Notes: generated from the sequence alone by a model not told the origin. 64,000 bases of DNA from Agrobacterium tumefaciens (GCF_005221385.1 NZ_CP039904.1:2090280-2154279); one strand, 5' to 3'. Positions 42,741 to 52,967 are shown, counted from the first letter of the stretch. A program made the numbers and translations.

Positions 42741-44950
42741 TCGCCATGAAGTTCGATACACCAGCAACCACCAATCCAATCGACCAGCTGAAGATGGTCG
42801 GCCAGCCTGTCCACCGCATCGACGGCGAGCTCAAGACGACTGGGCAGGCGATGTACGCCTATGAGTGGCATGATCCGAACATGCCTTACGCCTACGGTTA
42901 TCCCGTGGGATCGACCATCGCCAGGGGCCGCATCATCTCGATGAATGTCGATGCTGCCAAACGCGCGCCGGGCGTGCTTGCCGTGGTAACGACACTTGAC
43001 GTCGGCAAACGCGAAAAGGGCAAGTTCAATACCGCGAAACTCTTCGGTGGCGATGAGATCCAGCACTACCACCAGGCAATCGCCGTAATCGTCGCCGAGA
43101 CGTTTGAACAGGCACGAGCAGCAGCAGCCCTGGTGAAGGTCGACTACACGGAAGAGCAGGGTACGTATGATCTCGCCGAGGCGAGGGATTCGGCGGTCAA
43201 GCCGAAAGACGCAGGCGGTGCTCCACCAGATACCACCGTTGGAGATTTCGAAGGTGCGTTCAAGTCCGCCGAAGTGACGTTGGACGAGACCTACACGACC
43301 CCGGATCAGTCGCATTCGATGATGGAGCCGCATGCATCCATAGCTGCCTGGGACGGTGATGAGCTGACGGTTTGGACGTCCAGCCAGATGATCGACTGGT
43401 GGCGGTCCGACCTCGCAACGACGCTTGGTGTCGACAAGGAAAAAATCCACCTCATGTCGCCGTTCATCGGCGGCGGCTTCGGCGGCAAGCTGTTCCTGCG
43501 TGCCGACGCGGTTCTGGCCGCGTTCGGTGCAAAAGCAACAAAGCGGCCCGTAAAGGTCGCGCTGCCGAGGCCGTTTCTCGTCAACAACACGACGCATCGT
43601 CCAGCGACGATCCAGCGTATCCGCATCGGTGCGGGCCGCGATGGAAAAATAACCGCAATCGCCCATGAAAGCTGGTCCGGCGATCAACCCGATGGCCAGC
43701 TTGAAACGGCTGCCATGCAGACGCGGCTTCTTTATGCGGGCGAGAACCGCATGACGGCGATGCGGCTGGCGACGCTGCACCTTCCCGAGGGCAACGCCAT
43801 GCGCGCGCCCGGCGAGGCGCCGGGACTGATGGCGCTCGAGATCGCCATCGACGAAATGGCCGAAAAGCTCGGCATTGATCCGGTGCAGTTCCGTATCCTC
43901 AACGACACGCAGGTGGATCCGGAGAAGCCAGAGCGCCCGTTTTCGCATCGCGATTTTGTCGGTTGTCTCAAGCTTGGAGCGGAACGTTTCGGCTGGCGTG
44001 GACGAGTTCGTCCTGGTTCTCGTCGCGAAGGCAACTGGATGATCGGTTTCGGTGTCGCGGCCGCATTCCGCAACAACCTCCTGGTCCCATCGGGCGCACG
44101 CGTGCGTCTGGACAGGGAAGGGGTCGTCACCGTTGAGACCGACATGACCGATATCGGAACCGGCAGTTACACGATCATCGCCCAAACCGCTGCGGAAATG
44201 ATGGGGCTGCCGATCGGCAAGATCGCGGTCCAGCTTGGTGATTCTCGCTTTCCCGTATCCGCAGGCTCTGGCGGACAGTTCGGCGCGAACTGTTCGACCT
44301 CTGGCGTCTATGCAGCCTGTGTCAAGCTCCGGGACGCTATTGTCCAGAAACTCGGGTTCAATGAACAGGACGTCGTCTTCGAGGGCGGTCGGGTCCTCTC
44401 CGGTTCGCGCTCGGTTTCTCTTGCCGAAGCGGCGGGCGCCGAAGGACTAGTGGCCGAGGACAAGATCGAGTGGGAGAAGCTTTCGGACAGCCATCAGCAG
44501 TCGACCTTCGGAGCGCATTTCGTGGAGGTCGGCGTCGATGCGGCTACGGGCGAGAGTCGAATCCGCCGCATGCTTGCGGTATGTGCCGCCGGCCGCATCC
44601 TTAATCCGATCACGGCGCGCAGCCAGGTGATTGGTGCGATGACGATGGGTGCTGGTCTGGCGTTGTCGGAGGAACTTGCGGTTGATACCCGTCGGGGGTT
44701 CTTCGTCAACCATGACTTGGCTGGCTATGAGGTGCCGGTGCATGCAGACATCCCGCACCAGGACGTCGTGTTTATGGATGAGACCGATCCGATTTCCTCG
44801 CCGATGAAGGCGAAGGGCATTGGCGAACTCGGACTATGCGGCGTCTCGGCCGCGATCGCGAACGCGATCCACAATGCGACAGGTATTCGCCTCCGGAACT
44901 ATCCGATGACCCTGGACAAGCTGATCGGCGGCCTGCCTGACCTTGCGTAA
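42737..44950 (+). CDS. paoC: Aldehyde oxidoreductase molybdopterin-binding subunit
   Basis: The 737-aa large subunit of the xanthine oxidase family shows GGGFGGKLF near 246-254 and RAPGEAPG near 355-362, with the catalytic glutamate in [10 protein letters not shown] near 692-701. It lacks a signal and is exported with the Tat-bearing small subunit. It should use molybdopterin cytosine dinucleotide and oxidise aromatic or other aldehydes to acids, protecting the cell. The next two genes provide cofactor maturation, which supports this assignment. Start 42737 overlaps the FAD subunit; ATG 42746 is the alternative. Confidence 0.93.
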   Translation: MIAMKFDTPATTNPIDQLKMVGQPVHRIDGELKTTGQAMYAYEWHDPNMPYAYGYPVGSTIARGRIISMNVDAAKRAPGVLAVVTTLDVGKREKGKFNTAKLFGGDEIQHYHQAIAVIVAETFEQARAAAALVKVDYTEEQGTYDLAEARDSAVKPKDAGGAPPDTTVGDFEGAFKSAEVTLDETYTTPDQSHSMMEPHASIAAWDGDELTVWTSSQMIDWWRSDLATTLGVDKEKIHLMSPFIGGGFGGKLFLRADAVLAAFGAKATKRPVKVALPRPFLVNNTTHRPATIQRIRIGAGRDGKITAIAHESWSGDQPDGQLETAAMQTRLLYAGENRMTAMRLATLHLPEGNAMRAPGEAPGLMALEIAIDEMAEKLGIDPVQFRILNDTQVDPEKPERPFSHRDFVGCLKLGAERFGWRGRVRPGSRREGNWMIGFGVAAAFRNNLLVPSGARVRLDREGVVTVETDMTDIGTGSYTIIAQTAAEMMGLPIGKIAVQLGDSRFPVSAGSGGQFGANCSTSGVYAACVKLRDAIVQKLGFNEQDVVFEGGRVLSGSRSVSLAEAAGAEGLVAEDKIEWEKLSDSHQQSTFGAHFVEVGVDAATGESRIRRMLAVCAAGRILNPITARSQVIGAMTMGAGLALSEELAVDTRRGFFVNHDLAGYEVPVHADIPHQDVVFMDETDPISSPMKAKGIGELGLCGVSAAIANAIHNATGIRLRNYPMTLDKLIGGLPDLA

Positions 44951-44991
44951 CCATGCTCGGCGTCAGGCTGGCTTTGACAGGAATAAGGTCT

Positions 44992-45921
44992 ATGAACGTG
45001 TTGCTGGATACGACGGAAATGCGGGCTCCAAGGAGATCATCGACTAGCGACGATCCTTTGGACATCCTGGAGTTCGCCATCGCTTCTTTTCGGCACGGCG
45101 GGGCAGCGCTCGCAACGCTCGTCGAAATCCGGGGAGGCGCCGCCCGCGCTCTTGGTGCGCACGTCGCCGTGGCGGCAAATGGTAGCTTCTGCGGCTATGT
45201 TTCCGGCGGATGCGTAGAAGCGGCGGTCGCCTCGGAAGCGATCCTGGCTATTGCTGAAGGCCGCGACCGGAACGTGGTCTATGGCGACGGCTCGCCGTTC
45301 TTCGATATCGTTCTTCCTTGCGGAGGCGGGATCACGGTTGCCATTCACGTGCTGCGCGACGTCAAGGCGCTGGAAGGTGTTATAAACGAAGTACGACATC
45401 GTCGGCCTGTCGCACTGCGGTATTGCCCGAACAGCCAGACAGTTGCCTGCATGGAACCACCTTCACGGGCGCGTTGGATGTGTGGACGGTTCGAGACAGT
45501 TTACCGCCCCAGGACCAGAATCGTGGTGTCTGGTTATGGCGCCGAGGCACTGATGGTGGCAAGAATCGCGGAGGCGGCGGGACACGACGTGACAGTCTTG
45601 GGCAACGGCGAAGCATGCGATGGCCGTTATCCAGCGATCGACCCGTTCACCGCCATCGCGCTTCTGCACCACGATCTTGACGCGGAGGAGCGGATTCTGA
45701 GACGTGCACTGCGTTCGAAGGCTTTTTACATTGGCGCCCTTGGAAGCACGCGCACCCATCGGAAGCGTGTGGAGTGTCTGCGGCGCGCGGGGTTTTCGAA
45801 AGCTGAGATAGACCGCATCAAGGCGCCCATCGGATTGTTCGGGCCGACCAAGGACACTACGTCGCTGGCATTGTCAGTCCTTGCCGACGTTGCCGCTTCT
45901 AGGCTGACCGCATATGCATAA
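44992..45921 (+). CDS. paoD: XdhC family chaperone for molybdoenzyme (PaoD-like)
   Basis: The start at 44992 has an AAGG 4 bp upstream and gives 309 aa. The N-terminal XdhC domain is visible in GAALATLVEIRGGAARALGAH and YVSGGCVEAAV; the C-terminal Rossmann domain has RIVVSGYGAEALMVARIAEA and ends KAFYIGALGSTRTHRKR. XdhC/PaoD proteins bind the molybdenum cofactor and insert it, with the terminal sulfur ligand, into xanthine-oxidase family enzymes. It overlaps the nucleotidyltransferase gene. Confidence 0.9.
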   Translation: MNVLLDTTEMRAPRRSSTSDDPLDILEFAIASFRHGGAALATLVEIRGGAARALGAHVAVAANGSFCGYVSGGCVEAAVASEAILAIAEGRDRNVVYGDGSPFFDIVLPCGGGITVAIHVLRDVKALEGVINEVRHRRPVALRYCPNSQTVACMEPPSRARWMCGRFETVYRPRTRIVVSGYGAEALMVARIAEAAGHDVTVLGNGEACDGRYPAIDPFTAIALLHHDLDAEERILRRALRSKAFYIGALGSTRTHRKRVECLRRAGFSKAEIDRIKAPIGLFGPTKDTTSLALSVLADVAASRLTAYA

Positions 45922-46555
45922 ATACGAGCGGTGTGACCAGATAGGCGGACGTCTTACGATTGCCGTGCTCGTCCTTGCCGCAGGGAGATCGACCCGCACC
46001 GGTGGCTGGCACAAGCTGTTGGCGACATTCGATGGCATCCCGCTCATTCGGAGATCAGTTCTAGCGGCGAGTGGGTCAGCCTGTGATAACGTGGTCGTAG
46101 TGACTGGACATCTGGATGACGAAATCCGTTCCGCGATCAAGGATATTCCGGCACAAGTTGTTCACAACTCGGACTTCGAGTCAGGAATGGCAACGTCGAT
46201 CATCGTCGGCCTGCGGGAAGCGATCCGTTTGCGGGCCACCGGGGTTATGATCTGTTTGTCCGACATGCCCGATATCACGAGTGAGCATCTCGATCTCCTT
46301 GCCACCAAATTCCGACAACGTAATGGAAAACCAATCGTCCGGGCTGTAGCTGCCGGCGAACCTGGCCACCCGATAATCTTTCCTGATTGCACGTATCCGG
46401 AGCTAGTGAAGCTGGCTGGAGATGTCGGCGCGCGCGCGGTGGTTCGGCGCCATAGGAGGTCGATAGTCGACGTCGAGATCGGACCAGCAGCCACGACCGA
46501 TCTCGATACGCTCGAGTCATTGCGCGAAAGGGGCTGGTTGCCCGCCCAAGGTTGA
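45914..46555 (+). CDS. MocA-like molybdenum cofactor cytidylyltransferase
   Basis: This 213-aa NTP-transferase has VLVLAAGRSTRTGGWHKLL near 18-36, the nucleotide-binding loop of the MobA/MocA family, and CLSDMPDITSEHL with the metal-binding Asp. Family knowledge: MocA joins CMP to Mo-molybdopterin to make the MCD form used by PaoABC-type enzymes. It overlaps paoD by eight bases, so it completes the operon. The G-G-W-H-K spacing is slightly unusual, but the catalytic lysine is in place. Confidence 0.88.
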   Translation: MHKYERCDQIGGRLTIAVLVLAAGRSTRTGGWHKLLATFDGIPLIRRSVLAASGSACDNVVVVTGHLDDEIRSAIKDIPAQVVHNSDFESGMATSIIVGLREAIRLRATGVMICLSDMPDITSEHLDLLATKFRQRNGKPIVRAVAAGEPGHPIIFPDCTYPELVKLAGDVGARAVVRRHRRSIVDVEIGPAATTDLDTLESLRERGWLPAQG

Positions 46556-46807
46556 AAAATCGGGTGCGTCCAGTTCCTGTCGCGTTGGTTGGGATTCAAA
46601 GGTTGGGTGGGAGAGAAACGTCACCGGTGTCATTCCGCTCAGGAGTGCGGGTTCATGATCAAGGGCCATGAGTCCTTGCCTAGCAGAGCATCCAATCTTG
46701 CGAAAAAAGAATGCCGGCCGGGATAAGTCTCATTGAGACAGCCTGGAAAGCAGTACAATTTTTTTATTGCAAATCTTGAATCCGAAAATCGTCAAAACCA
46801 AATCGAT

Positions 46808-46899
46808 TGCCGCCAGCCACTGAAATAAGGGCTGGTATCGCCGGGAGCGCCGCTTTTGGCATTCCCGTACCATGTTGCTTCAAGGAGGATATGGCTATG
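46808..46899 (+). promoter_or_regulatory. ROSE-type RNA thermometer of the Hsp20 gene
   Basis: The 5' leader has a first stem CCAGCC/GGCTGG (46813-46835) and a final hairpin in which CCAT (46870-46873) faces ATGG (46891-46894), while GTTGCT opposes the AAGGAGG Shine-Dalgarno (46882-46888). The TTGCT against AGGA with an unpaired G is the hallmark of ROSE elements of rhizobial small heat-shock genes: the site is shut when cool and opens on heating. Confidence 0.85.
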
Positions 46900-47370
46900 G
46901 CAACATCTTACGACTTCGCACCGCTGTTCCGATCGAGCGTCGGCTTCGACCGGGTGTTCCATCTGTTGGAAAATGCTCAGCGCGCCCGCTCAATCAGCGA
47001 CTGGCCGCCTTACGATATCGTCAAGACTGACGACGATACCTACCGGATCTCAATAGCGGTCGCCGGCTTCACCCAGGACGATCTCGATATCACCTTCCAG
47101 TCCAACCTGCTGACTGTAACCGGCAAGAAACATGAGGTATCTGCCGTTGGTTACCTCCATCGCGGGATCGCTGGGCGTCCATTCGAACACAGGTTCGAAC
47201 TTGCAGATCACGTCAGGGTGAACGGAGCGGACCTTAGAAAAGGCCTCCTGTCGATCGAGCTTGTTCGAGAGATTCCGGAGGCGTTGAAGCCTCGAAAGAT
47301 ATTGATCCAGAGCACGCCTGCGTTGACGTCCGCCGTTCCGGCGCAGATCGAAGCACAGAAGGCCGCTTGA
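46897..47370 (+). CDS. Hsp20/alpha-crystallin small heat-shock protein
   Basis: The second ATG at 46897 stands 8 bp after AAGGAGG and is preferred to the first at 46891, which is too close. The 157-aa product has the short N-terminus of IbpA-type proteins (SYDFAPLFRSSVGFDR), the alpha-crystallin domain (PPYDIVKTDDDTYRISIAVA, then LLTVTGKK and ELADHVRVNGADLRKGLL), and a C-terminal PRKILIQ anchor. It should hold unfolding proteins during heat stress. Control is by the ROSE element upstream. Confidence 0.93.
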   Translation: MATSYDFAPLFRSSVGFDRVFHLLENAQRARSISDWPPYDIVKTDDDTYRISIAVAGFTQDDLDITFQSNLLTVTGKKHEVSAVGYLHRGIAGRPFEHRFELADHVRVNGADLRKGLLSIELVREIPEALKPRKILIQSTPALTSAVPAQIEAQKAA

Positions 47371-47447
47371 TATCCAGGCTCGTCCAGTAAGCAAGGGTGC
47401 CATTGCGATGGCGCCCATCACCATTCCGGGTTGGGAAGGAGAGACCA

Positions 47448-47747
47448 ATGAAACCCGATATGTTCAGAAAACCTGTCACTATCCTTGTCGGCTTAGGCTT
47501 TCCTGTGGAAGTACGCGGCGTAATGGATGCCTACCGGCATCTTGTCGAATGGCCGACCTCGTTCAGAGACACGGCACACTCGATTGCACTAAAGGCTTCT
47601 CAAGCGGCGCTTCGCGGAGAGATCGAAGCGGAGACCGCGCGCGGCTTGTTTGCCGCATTCGCCGCGAAGCATGATCTTCTGGCCCCGCAGTTGCCGGTAA
47701 TTAGCGCTTCTCTCATGCATGGCGACAGCGGTCCCCATATAAAGTGA
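47448..47747 (+). CDS. DUF982 domain-containing protein
   Basis: This 99-aa protein starts at an ATG with GGAAGGAGA in good position. It has the DUF982 layout: VEVRGVMDAYRHLVEWP near the middle and a helix LKASQAALRGEIEAETARGLF. DUF982 proteins are small, numerous in rhizobia, and without known function. It follows the Hsp20 gene by 77 bp and may be part of the same heat response. Confidence 0.85.
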   Translation: MKPDMFRKPVTILVGLGFPVEVRGVMDAYRHLVEWPTSFRDTAHSIALKASQAALRGEIEAETARGLFAAFAAKHDLLAPQLPVISASLMHGDSGPHIK

Positions 47748-47901
47748 GGACCTGCCCACAGCAAGCGGCCTGCCACGAAACTACGGGTTCTTACGCTGCT
47801 CGAGCGATGCATAAATCGCATCCATGCCGACATGATTGCCACTGAGAACTGACCGGGCGTTGGAGTGAACCCCTCGGCCTGGACCAGCGAGGCACTTCAA
47901 A

Positions 47902-48392
47902 CTAAGCCGCTTGCTGGGCGAGTTGAGTTTCAAATTCTGCTGGCGACCTATAGCTAAGGGCCGAGTGCAGCCGCTTGCATTGTAGACTTCTTCGATGAAG
48001 CTGGGCAATCGCTCGGCGACGTCTGCGAAGGTTTCGTACCCGGCAGGATGAATGCCCTCTATTTTCAGAGTCTTCATAAAGCTCTCTGCCTGCGCATTGT
48101 GATAAGGGTTGCCAACGGCACTCGTGGATCCCTGTAGGGCTGCCGCATCGAGTGCTCGTCGATAGGTCTCATTTGCGTACTGGCATCCGTGGTCCGTGTG
48201 GTGAATGCAGCCAAGCGGAGGCATTCTGTTCTCGATGGCCGAATGTAGTGCGGCCAGCGCCAGCGGCGTATCCGGCCGTGTCGACAGGCCATAGCCGAAG
48301 ACTTTCCGGCTGCAGGCGCCGAGAATGACGGCGAGATAGCAACAGCCGATGGCGGTGCGGATGTAGGTGAAGTTGGCCACCCAGACCCGTTG
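47902..48392 (-). pseudogene. IS3 family transposase OrfB, truncated and frameshifted
   Basis: A minus-strand frame holds the rve integrase core: RVWVANFTYIRTAIGCCYLA, then CIHHTDHGCQYANETY and NPYHNAQAESFMKTLK with the DDE aspartate and glutamate. The N-terminus is gone. Near 47975 one A is missing relative to the expected codons AAT GCA AAG CGG CTG; when restored, the frame continues HSALSYRSPAEFETQLAQQ to a TAG at 47902. No inverted repeats or target duplication were found. The element is dead. Confidence 0.85.
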
Positions 48393-48599
48393 AATATGCA
48401 TACAAGTGTTGGTCGGTAATGGTAGCGCTTTCTTTGTATTGAAAATGACATTTAACAAGTTTAACGACTCGCATGCGGAGTTGGGGACATACCCTCGGCT
48501 GATACGATTCCCGTCAGACCGGTCGCCATCTCCGCAAATTCAAATTCCAGTTGGACCCCGCAACCGGGATTTGCCGACTATGTGATATCCGGCCTGAGC

Positions 48600-48788
48600 C
48601 TACCAAAAATTGGTATTTGGTGATGCGTCGTTATCGAGATCACGGTCCACAATCTTATAATTTCCTTTATGTATTTCAGGGAATTTCCTGGTCTGTGTCC
48701 TAATCCAACCGAAACACCGAGTAATGTCATCGGCTTCGAAAACTGGACTTTCCTCGCCAGCGCATTTTAATATTACGATGTACCGCAA
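48600..48788 (-). CDS. Small hypothetical protein
   Basis: A 62-aa frame in an AT-rich pocket (MRYIVILKCAGEESPVFEAD, then a tryptophan-rich end) has sensible amino-acid use for a small soluble protein but no recognised family and only a weak ribosome-binding site. It may be real or a leftover. Confidence 0.3.
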   Translation of the reverse strand: MRYIVILKCAGEESPVFEADDITRCFGWIRTQTRKFPEIHKGNYKIVDRDLDNDASPNTNFW

Positions 48789-49619
48789 TCATCGCTCCAT
48801 TATGAAATACTGAAATAAATAAATACGTGTATAGATTTTATTGGCAATTTCGCAACGAATGCCTTCGGTGCAGTAAATTTTACCCTATCTGAGTAGTTTA
48901 GAAACCTCCCGATGTACACTTTGAAGCGGCGTTGCAGAATGGCCTGCTGCCGAGCATGAACCTCAGCAAAGATGGAATTCCCCCCCGCGACCCGCCCCAA
49001 CGGGGCGGCCCCCGACCGGCCGCAAGTTATGATGGTTGCGCCCTTCCGTAACCGGTAGACGCGGCTATGCCAGAACGGGCACCGCGCCAAACTCCAGGCG
49101 TGGCAGCCGCGCGAAATTCCCGGCCGGGTTGCCGTAGCTGACATTCACCATGAAGTTGACCTTGATCGCTGTGTCCTCGAAGAAGCCACCATCTTGGCTA
49201 CGCTGTCGCGCGATATGTTGAAATGCTGCTGCCTGCCGCTACGTCATCCCTTCGGAAACAGCCAGGCGAACCCACAGATAAAGTTCCACGGTATAGATCC
49301 CCTGTCCCACCTGCGCTCATTGCAGAAAGAAAATAAGTGGCCGGTTTTTACTCCGCTTGCGGACGGATTATTCCGCCGCGACTGTGGCCGACTTTTCCAC
49401 CGCCGAGGCTCACGTCACGCGAGGGTCTTGCTTTCCTGCGTCTCGGGCGGCTCGAAGAGGGGCGGATAGCTTATTCGAAGGCTTGCCACTGATCCCGCCT
49501 GCGACGAGGCCCGCCTGTTCAGCTTGGTGAGATCGATTCCGAACCAAGCAGCGCTTCCGGGACTCGGAACCTTCCGTGTGGCCAGCCAGTTTTTGTCGGT
49601 GAAGCTAGAGGAACTGACC
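48789..49619. other. Non-coding decay region
   Basis: No intact gene is seen in 831 bases. On the minus strand, 49068-49195 reads [19 protein letters not shown], then [14 protein letters not shown] and a stop, which looks like the C-terminus of a lost gene that I cannot name. The stretch near 49340-49420 resembles insertion-sequence end debris. Confidence 0.35.
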
Positions 49620-49802
49620 ATGCCCAAGAAAATTTCGGTCCCCTCCAAGACGACCGACCCTAAAGAGCAGCCTGTCCGCCGTTCTGACGACCAGGTGGCG
49701 CCCGCCGAGCCGGACGATCGCCAACATCCGCCGCGAGATACAAGAGAGACGCCGGCTCCGAACCCAAACGACAAAGGGCTTTCGAACAGGGCGCCTGAAT
49801 AA
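49620..49802 (+). CDS. Small proline-rich hypothetical protein
   Basis: A GAGG 8 bp before the ATG at 49620 supports a 60-aa protein. It is strongly hydrophilic, rich in Pro, Asp and Arg (PAEPDDRQHPPRDTRET), and likely disordered. Small proteins of this type are common in rhizobia and unassigned. It has no operon partner. Confidence 0.5.
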   Translation: MPKKISVPSKTTDPKEQPVRRSDDQVAPAEPDDRQHPPRDTRETPAPNPNDKGLSNRAPE

Positions 49803-50458
49803 GTCGGAAACCGAGACGGACTTAAGATGCGCGATCGGTAAGAGCGTCGGCTCCCTCCTGCTCGACGCCATGCCCTGAATAACGTCCCAAGTTTGGGATC
49901 ACCACAGGTTTGCCCTCAATACTTGAGCAAATCAGTGCGTGAAACCTATGTGCCTGATTTAGTGCATTTCACGCGGTGGCCGCTGGTTCGATTCCCTTCA
50001 AGAGCTAATTGGATGAGAGTCGTTTATCCGTGAACCAAAGTACGCCGGATCGTAAGCTGAAGTCCGGACTTGAACTTTTAGACACCCGGCGTGATTGTGA
50101 GAGACGGACAAATCGGAGAAAAAACTCTCCGGTCCTAACTTAATCGGTGTTGGAGTTTACATGATCAGAAAATCGATAATGGCGGTATCGCATGCGGTTC
50201 TTGCCGTACCCAATCCCCTCCGCGCCCAGCGACGATGAGCGGACGACGAAGTAATTCTACGCTTTCGGTCGTATCGATGCCCTCTACCAACCATGCAGCA
50301 AAATAAGGGAAATGCCGCATTGGTTTCCTGCGTTGTAGCTGCCCGATGGAAATTTCGCACAAGGATATCGCCTCGGCCACTTCGAGGCCGAGGCGAGCGC
50401 AGAAGTCTGTGAATGATTGGCCCATGAATTGACAAAACTGAGTTAACAAAGGCGCGAG
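49803..50458. other. Intergenic region with a tRNA-like repeat
   Basis: These 656 bases hold the tRNA-T-arm-like repeat at 49985-50005. A minus-strand frame (50165-50449) encodes 94 residues with a plausible helical N-terminus, but no family or start signal supports it, so it is not called. Confidence 0.35.
49985..50005 (+). repeat. tRNA-T-arm-like 21-bp repeat, copy 2
   Basis: It begins GGTTCGATTCCC and ends TTCAAGAGC, differing from copy 1 at only two positions. No tRNA body precedes it. It lies within the decay zone. Confidence 0.5.
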
Positions 50459-51399
50459 ATGATGATGCCAAAAATGCAGATTGTATTAGGGCTCGTCGTG
50501 GCCAGTGTTGTGGCGCTGTCTGGACTGGCTGCACCTGCTATAGGTGCTTCGAGTATTGAACAGGGAATAGATTTACAGTTCACGCCACCGAAGGGTCTTT
50601 GTCAGGTCGATCCGTCACGCTCGAAAGCAGACCAGTACCTTTGGACTAGTCTTCCTGATAAAAAGACGCCGAATTGACACATACATTGTTTGTCGATTGC
50701 CTTCCGCTGGAACAGGCGCGGAAAGGTGATTTTTCGGGTAAAATGCCAACGAATGTGATTTTTCTCGCAGTGATTCCGCGTACAAAAGACCAGACACCTC
50801 CCATCCCATACAATCTGAAAGATTTATTGTCGGCTTTGGTAGCGAGGGACGCGCCGCGTTATAAGGACGCAAAGCCGTTTTTTGGGTCGCGGAAAGAGAC
50901 AGCCGACGTTTTCGCATTACTCGGCAGCGACGAAAACGGCGTGTATTACGGCATCCGAAAATTTGACAAATCCGGCAAGGAAATAGGAGGCGGCATTTCG
51001 ATTTACACGATGATCGAAACATCCCCCATCCTCATCTGGGTGCTCGCTTTTGAAAACACGATTGATGAAGCCAAGTTTGACACGGCAAAGCAGCTGGCCG
51101 CACAATTACAGGCTGAAAACAGCCGCCCCGTATCAGTAAATCTAAAGGAGCTGCCGCACTTGGCAAAAAAGGTACAATCCTGCTTCAACGTGCCCGCAGG
51201 AATAGGGGGAAAGGCGGTTGTTTCATTCAAAATTAACGAGGCGGGCGCTCTCGAAGGAATGCCGGTGGTTATCGAGCAGGGTGGTGGCGAAGCAAGCGAG
51301 GTCATTGGTAAGGCAGCGATAAGGGCGCTTCAAAAATGTCAGCCGTACCTGGAATTCGGTTTGCAAGGCCAATTTCATCTCCCGTTTGTAATTCAATAG
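50459..51399 (+). pseudogene. Secreted TolA/TonB-C-like protein with a frameshift
   Basis: The first frame (50459-50677) has a signal peptide (MQIVLGLVVASVVALSGLAA, then PAIGA) and ends at TGA 50675-50677. The second frame (to 51399) continues DCLPLEQARKGDFSGKMPTN and finishes with a TonB-C/TolA-like domain (CFNVPAGIGGKAVVSFKINE, then AIRALQKCQPYLEF). The two join if one A is removed from the run of five at 50660-50664. Either the gene has a one-base insertion or the base is a sequencing error; programmed slippage is less likely as the heptamer is T AAA AAG. An intact version would be a periplasmic protein of about 310 aa. Confidence 0.7.
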
Positions 51400-51726
51400 G
51401 TGGAGGGTTCCATGACATGTGGCATCTAAACCTTGCATCCTATAGCGCGACAGCGAGTTAATTCCAGATAAGTCGGAGTAGAAGATGAGCGGCGGTGGCC
51501 GACATATGGTTGGCGCGAGTTGGCCATGAAAATCGGCTTGGGCAGGGTCGTATTCGCGAGGAGCAGCTTGTGGAATTGCTGGAAAAGCGTTTGCGAACGA
51601 CAGGAAGCCTGTTGCGCCCGGTATGAACGCCGGGGCATGATCTTCAACTGGCTGCATCCATCCCGCAACGTTTACTTTCGGACGCGGCGGTCTGATCCCA
51701 TGGACGATGACGAACCGGAGAAGAAA

Positions 51727-52263
51727 ATGAGGAACGCAGGGCGTGCAAGTCCGCTTCGGTATCTTGAGGTATCGACCATCGGCAGTTTTTGCGCTGCATT
51801 TTTGAGTTTCGGGGTGGCCACGGCGATGCCGGCGGACATGACGGCGGAGCGCCTTCTCAATATTTGTGAAGCGCCCACCGTGCAGACCGCGATGACCAAG
51901 GGTGATGAACTTGGCTGGCCGCGGCTGACCGATGCGGAAACAGAGGAATGGCGTCGTAGCTTCGTCGCCTATAATGGCGGTTCGGTGGACGTTGTGGGCT
52001 GGCGGCACGAGAAGGCCGGCGGAGCCGAGTCATTGTCTTTTTGGATTGCCATTGGTCCGAACGGACACAAAGCATGCGCATATTCCACACCAAGACCTGC
52101 CGGTTTCCTGGATGCGTTATCGGAGAGGCTTGGTGCACCGGATAATCTCGACAAGAATGACGCAATCGAAAGTACGACAGCCTGGTGGAAACGAGGTGCG
52201 GTCGAGTATTCTTTTGTTCAGGTAGGTTCATCCGCCGTCATCAATATCGGCTCAAGTCGGTGA
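51727..52263 (+). CDS. Secreted hypothetical protein
   Basis: The start at 51727 follows GGAG with 6-bp spacing and gives 178 aa. The N-terminus (RYLEVSTIGSFCAAFLSFGV, then ATAMPA) is a signal peptide likely cut before DMT. The mature protein has three cysteines and many tryptophans and aspartates (TDAETEEWRRSFVAYNGGSV), suggesting a compact periplasmic fold. No family was recognised. A longer in-frame start at 51520 would place charged sequence before the signal, so it is not used. Confidence 0.6.
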   Translation: MRNAGRASPLRYLEVSTIGSFCAAFLSFGVATAMPADMTAERLLNICEAPTVQTAMTKGDELGWPRLTDAETEEWRRSFVAYNGGSVDVVGWRHEKAGGAESLSFWIAIGPNGHKACAYSTPRPAGFLDALSERLGAPDNLDKNDAIESTTAWWKRGAVEYSFVQVGSSAVINIGSSR

Positions 52264-52338
52264 GGTCGTGGCGTATACCCGCAGGTAAATTGTCACGCAA
52301 CCCGACAGACCGCCCCAAAATGCGAGGCGTAAAAGGTT

Positions 52339-52500
52339 TCAGGTTTTTCGCGAGATAATATCGCTGGAACTGAAGGCGAAGATCGCAATCATCAAGAAGC
52401 TCAATGCGGATGCCACTTGGGCACCCCATGATTGACTTTGAGCGACGAGCATACTTCCCCAGCTAGGTTCAGGCGGCGACACACCGAGTCCGAGAATGTC
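52339..52500 (-). pseudogene. Fragment of an Opp/Dpp-type ABC permease
   Basis: On the minus strand a short open stretch reads LDILGLGVSPPEPSWGSMLV, the C-terminal signature of DppC-like permeases, and then diverges to a TGA at 52339. Everything N-terminal is missing, replaced by the LysE-like fragment. It is not the copy used in the sulfur cluster (whose equivalent is FLGYGDPPPSSDWG). Confidence 0.55.
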
Positions 52501-52520
52501 CAACAGGTACGACAGGTGGG

Positions 52521-52967
52521 CTATTTCTTTTGATTGCCAGCAAAAGCGGCCGTCAAGCCAAGACCGATATACACGAAACCACTAACCCAGCGTTCAGCCC
52601 TTAGGTACGCGGGACTGCGCTTCAGCCACTTGCCAGCCGTGCCGGCGGCAAGCGCGTAGGAGCTGTCCGTCAGAACGCCAATCGCTGTGTAAACAAGCCC
52701 GAGAAAGGCGATCTGCATAGCCACATGGCCACGGTCGACCTCAACGAACTGCGGCAAGAAAGCCAGAAAAAACAGTGCTGATACGCCGAGCCAGCGGATG
52801 ATTGCATCCAGGCCTGGCCGGAGCTGTTTTTTCAGTTCTGCCGTCAACTCGGCTTCGATCCCATAGGCCTGACCGATCATCCTCCAGTCGATATGGCCAT
52901 TCAGAAGCGGGGGCGATTTTCGGTAGATGATCAAACTGGCCAGATAAGGCCGAATATTCTCCAACAC
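52521..52967 (-). pseudogene. Chimeric frame: integrase-like N-terminus joined to LysE C-terminus
   Basis: The C-terminal 80 residues (FLAFLPQFVEVDRGHVAMQI, then LAAGTAGKWLKRSPAYLRAE) are the second half of a LysE/RhtB amino-acid exporter with about three membrane helices. The N-terminal 60 residues (NGHIDWRMIGQAYGIEAELT, then RPGLDAIIRWL) are hydrophilic, do not belong to LysE, and resemble the N-terminal region of rhizobial island integrases, which is an inference. The join is at about RWLGVSALFF. The frame looks like a deletion scar, not a gene. Confidence 0.6.

Noticed and set aside
42659..44185. Minus-strand frame of 508 codons
   Set aside because: Antisense to paoC, which has all catalytic motifs.
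50165..50449. Minus-strand frame of 94 codons
   Set aside because: No family, no ribosome-binding site and an overlapping alternative frame of 125 codons make it unsafe to call.
50660..50677. Programmed -1 frameshift in the TolA-like gene
   Set aside because: The heptamer is T AAA AAG and not the efficient A AAA AAG, and no stimulatory hairpin or upstream Shine-Dalgarno was seen.
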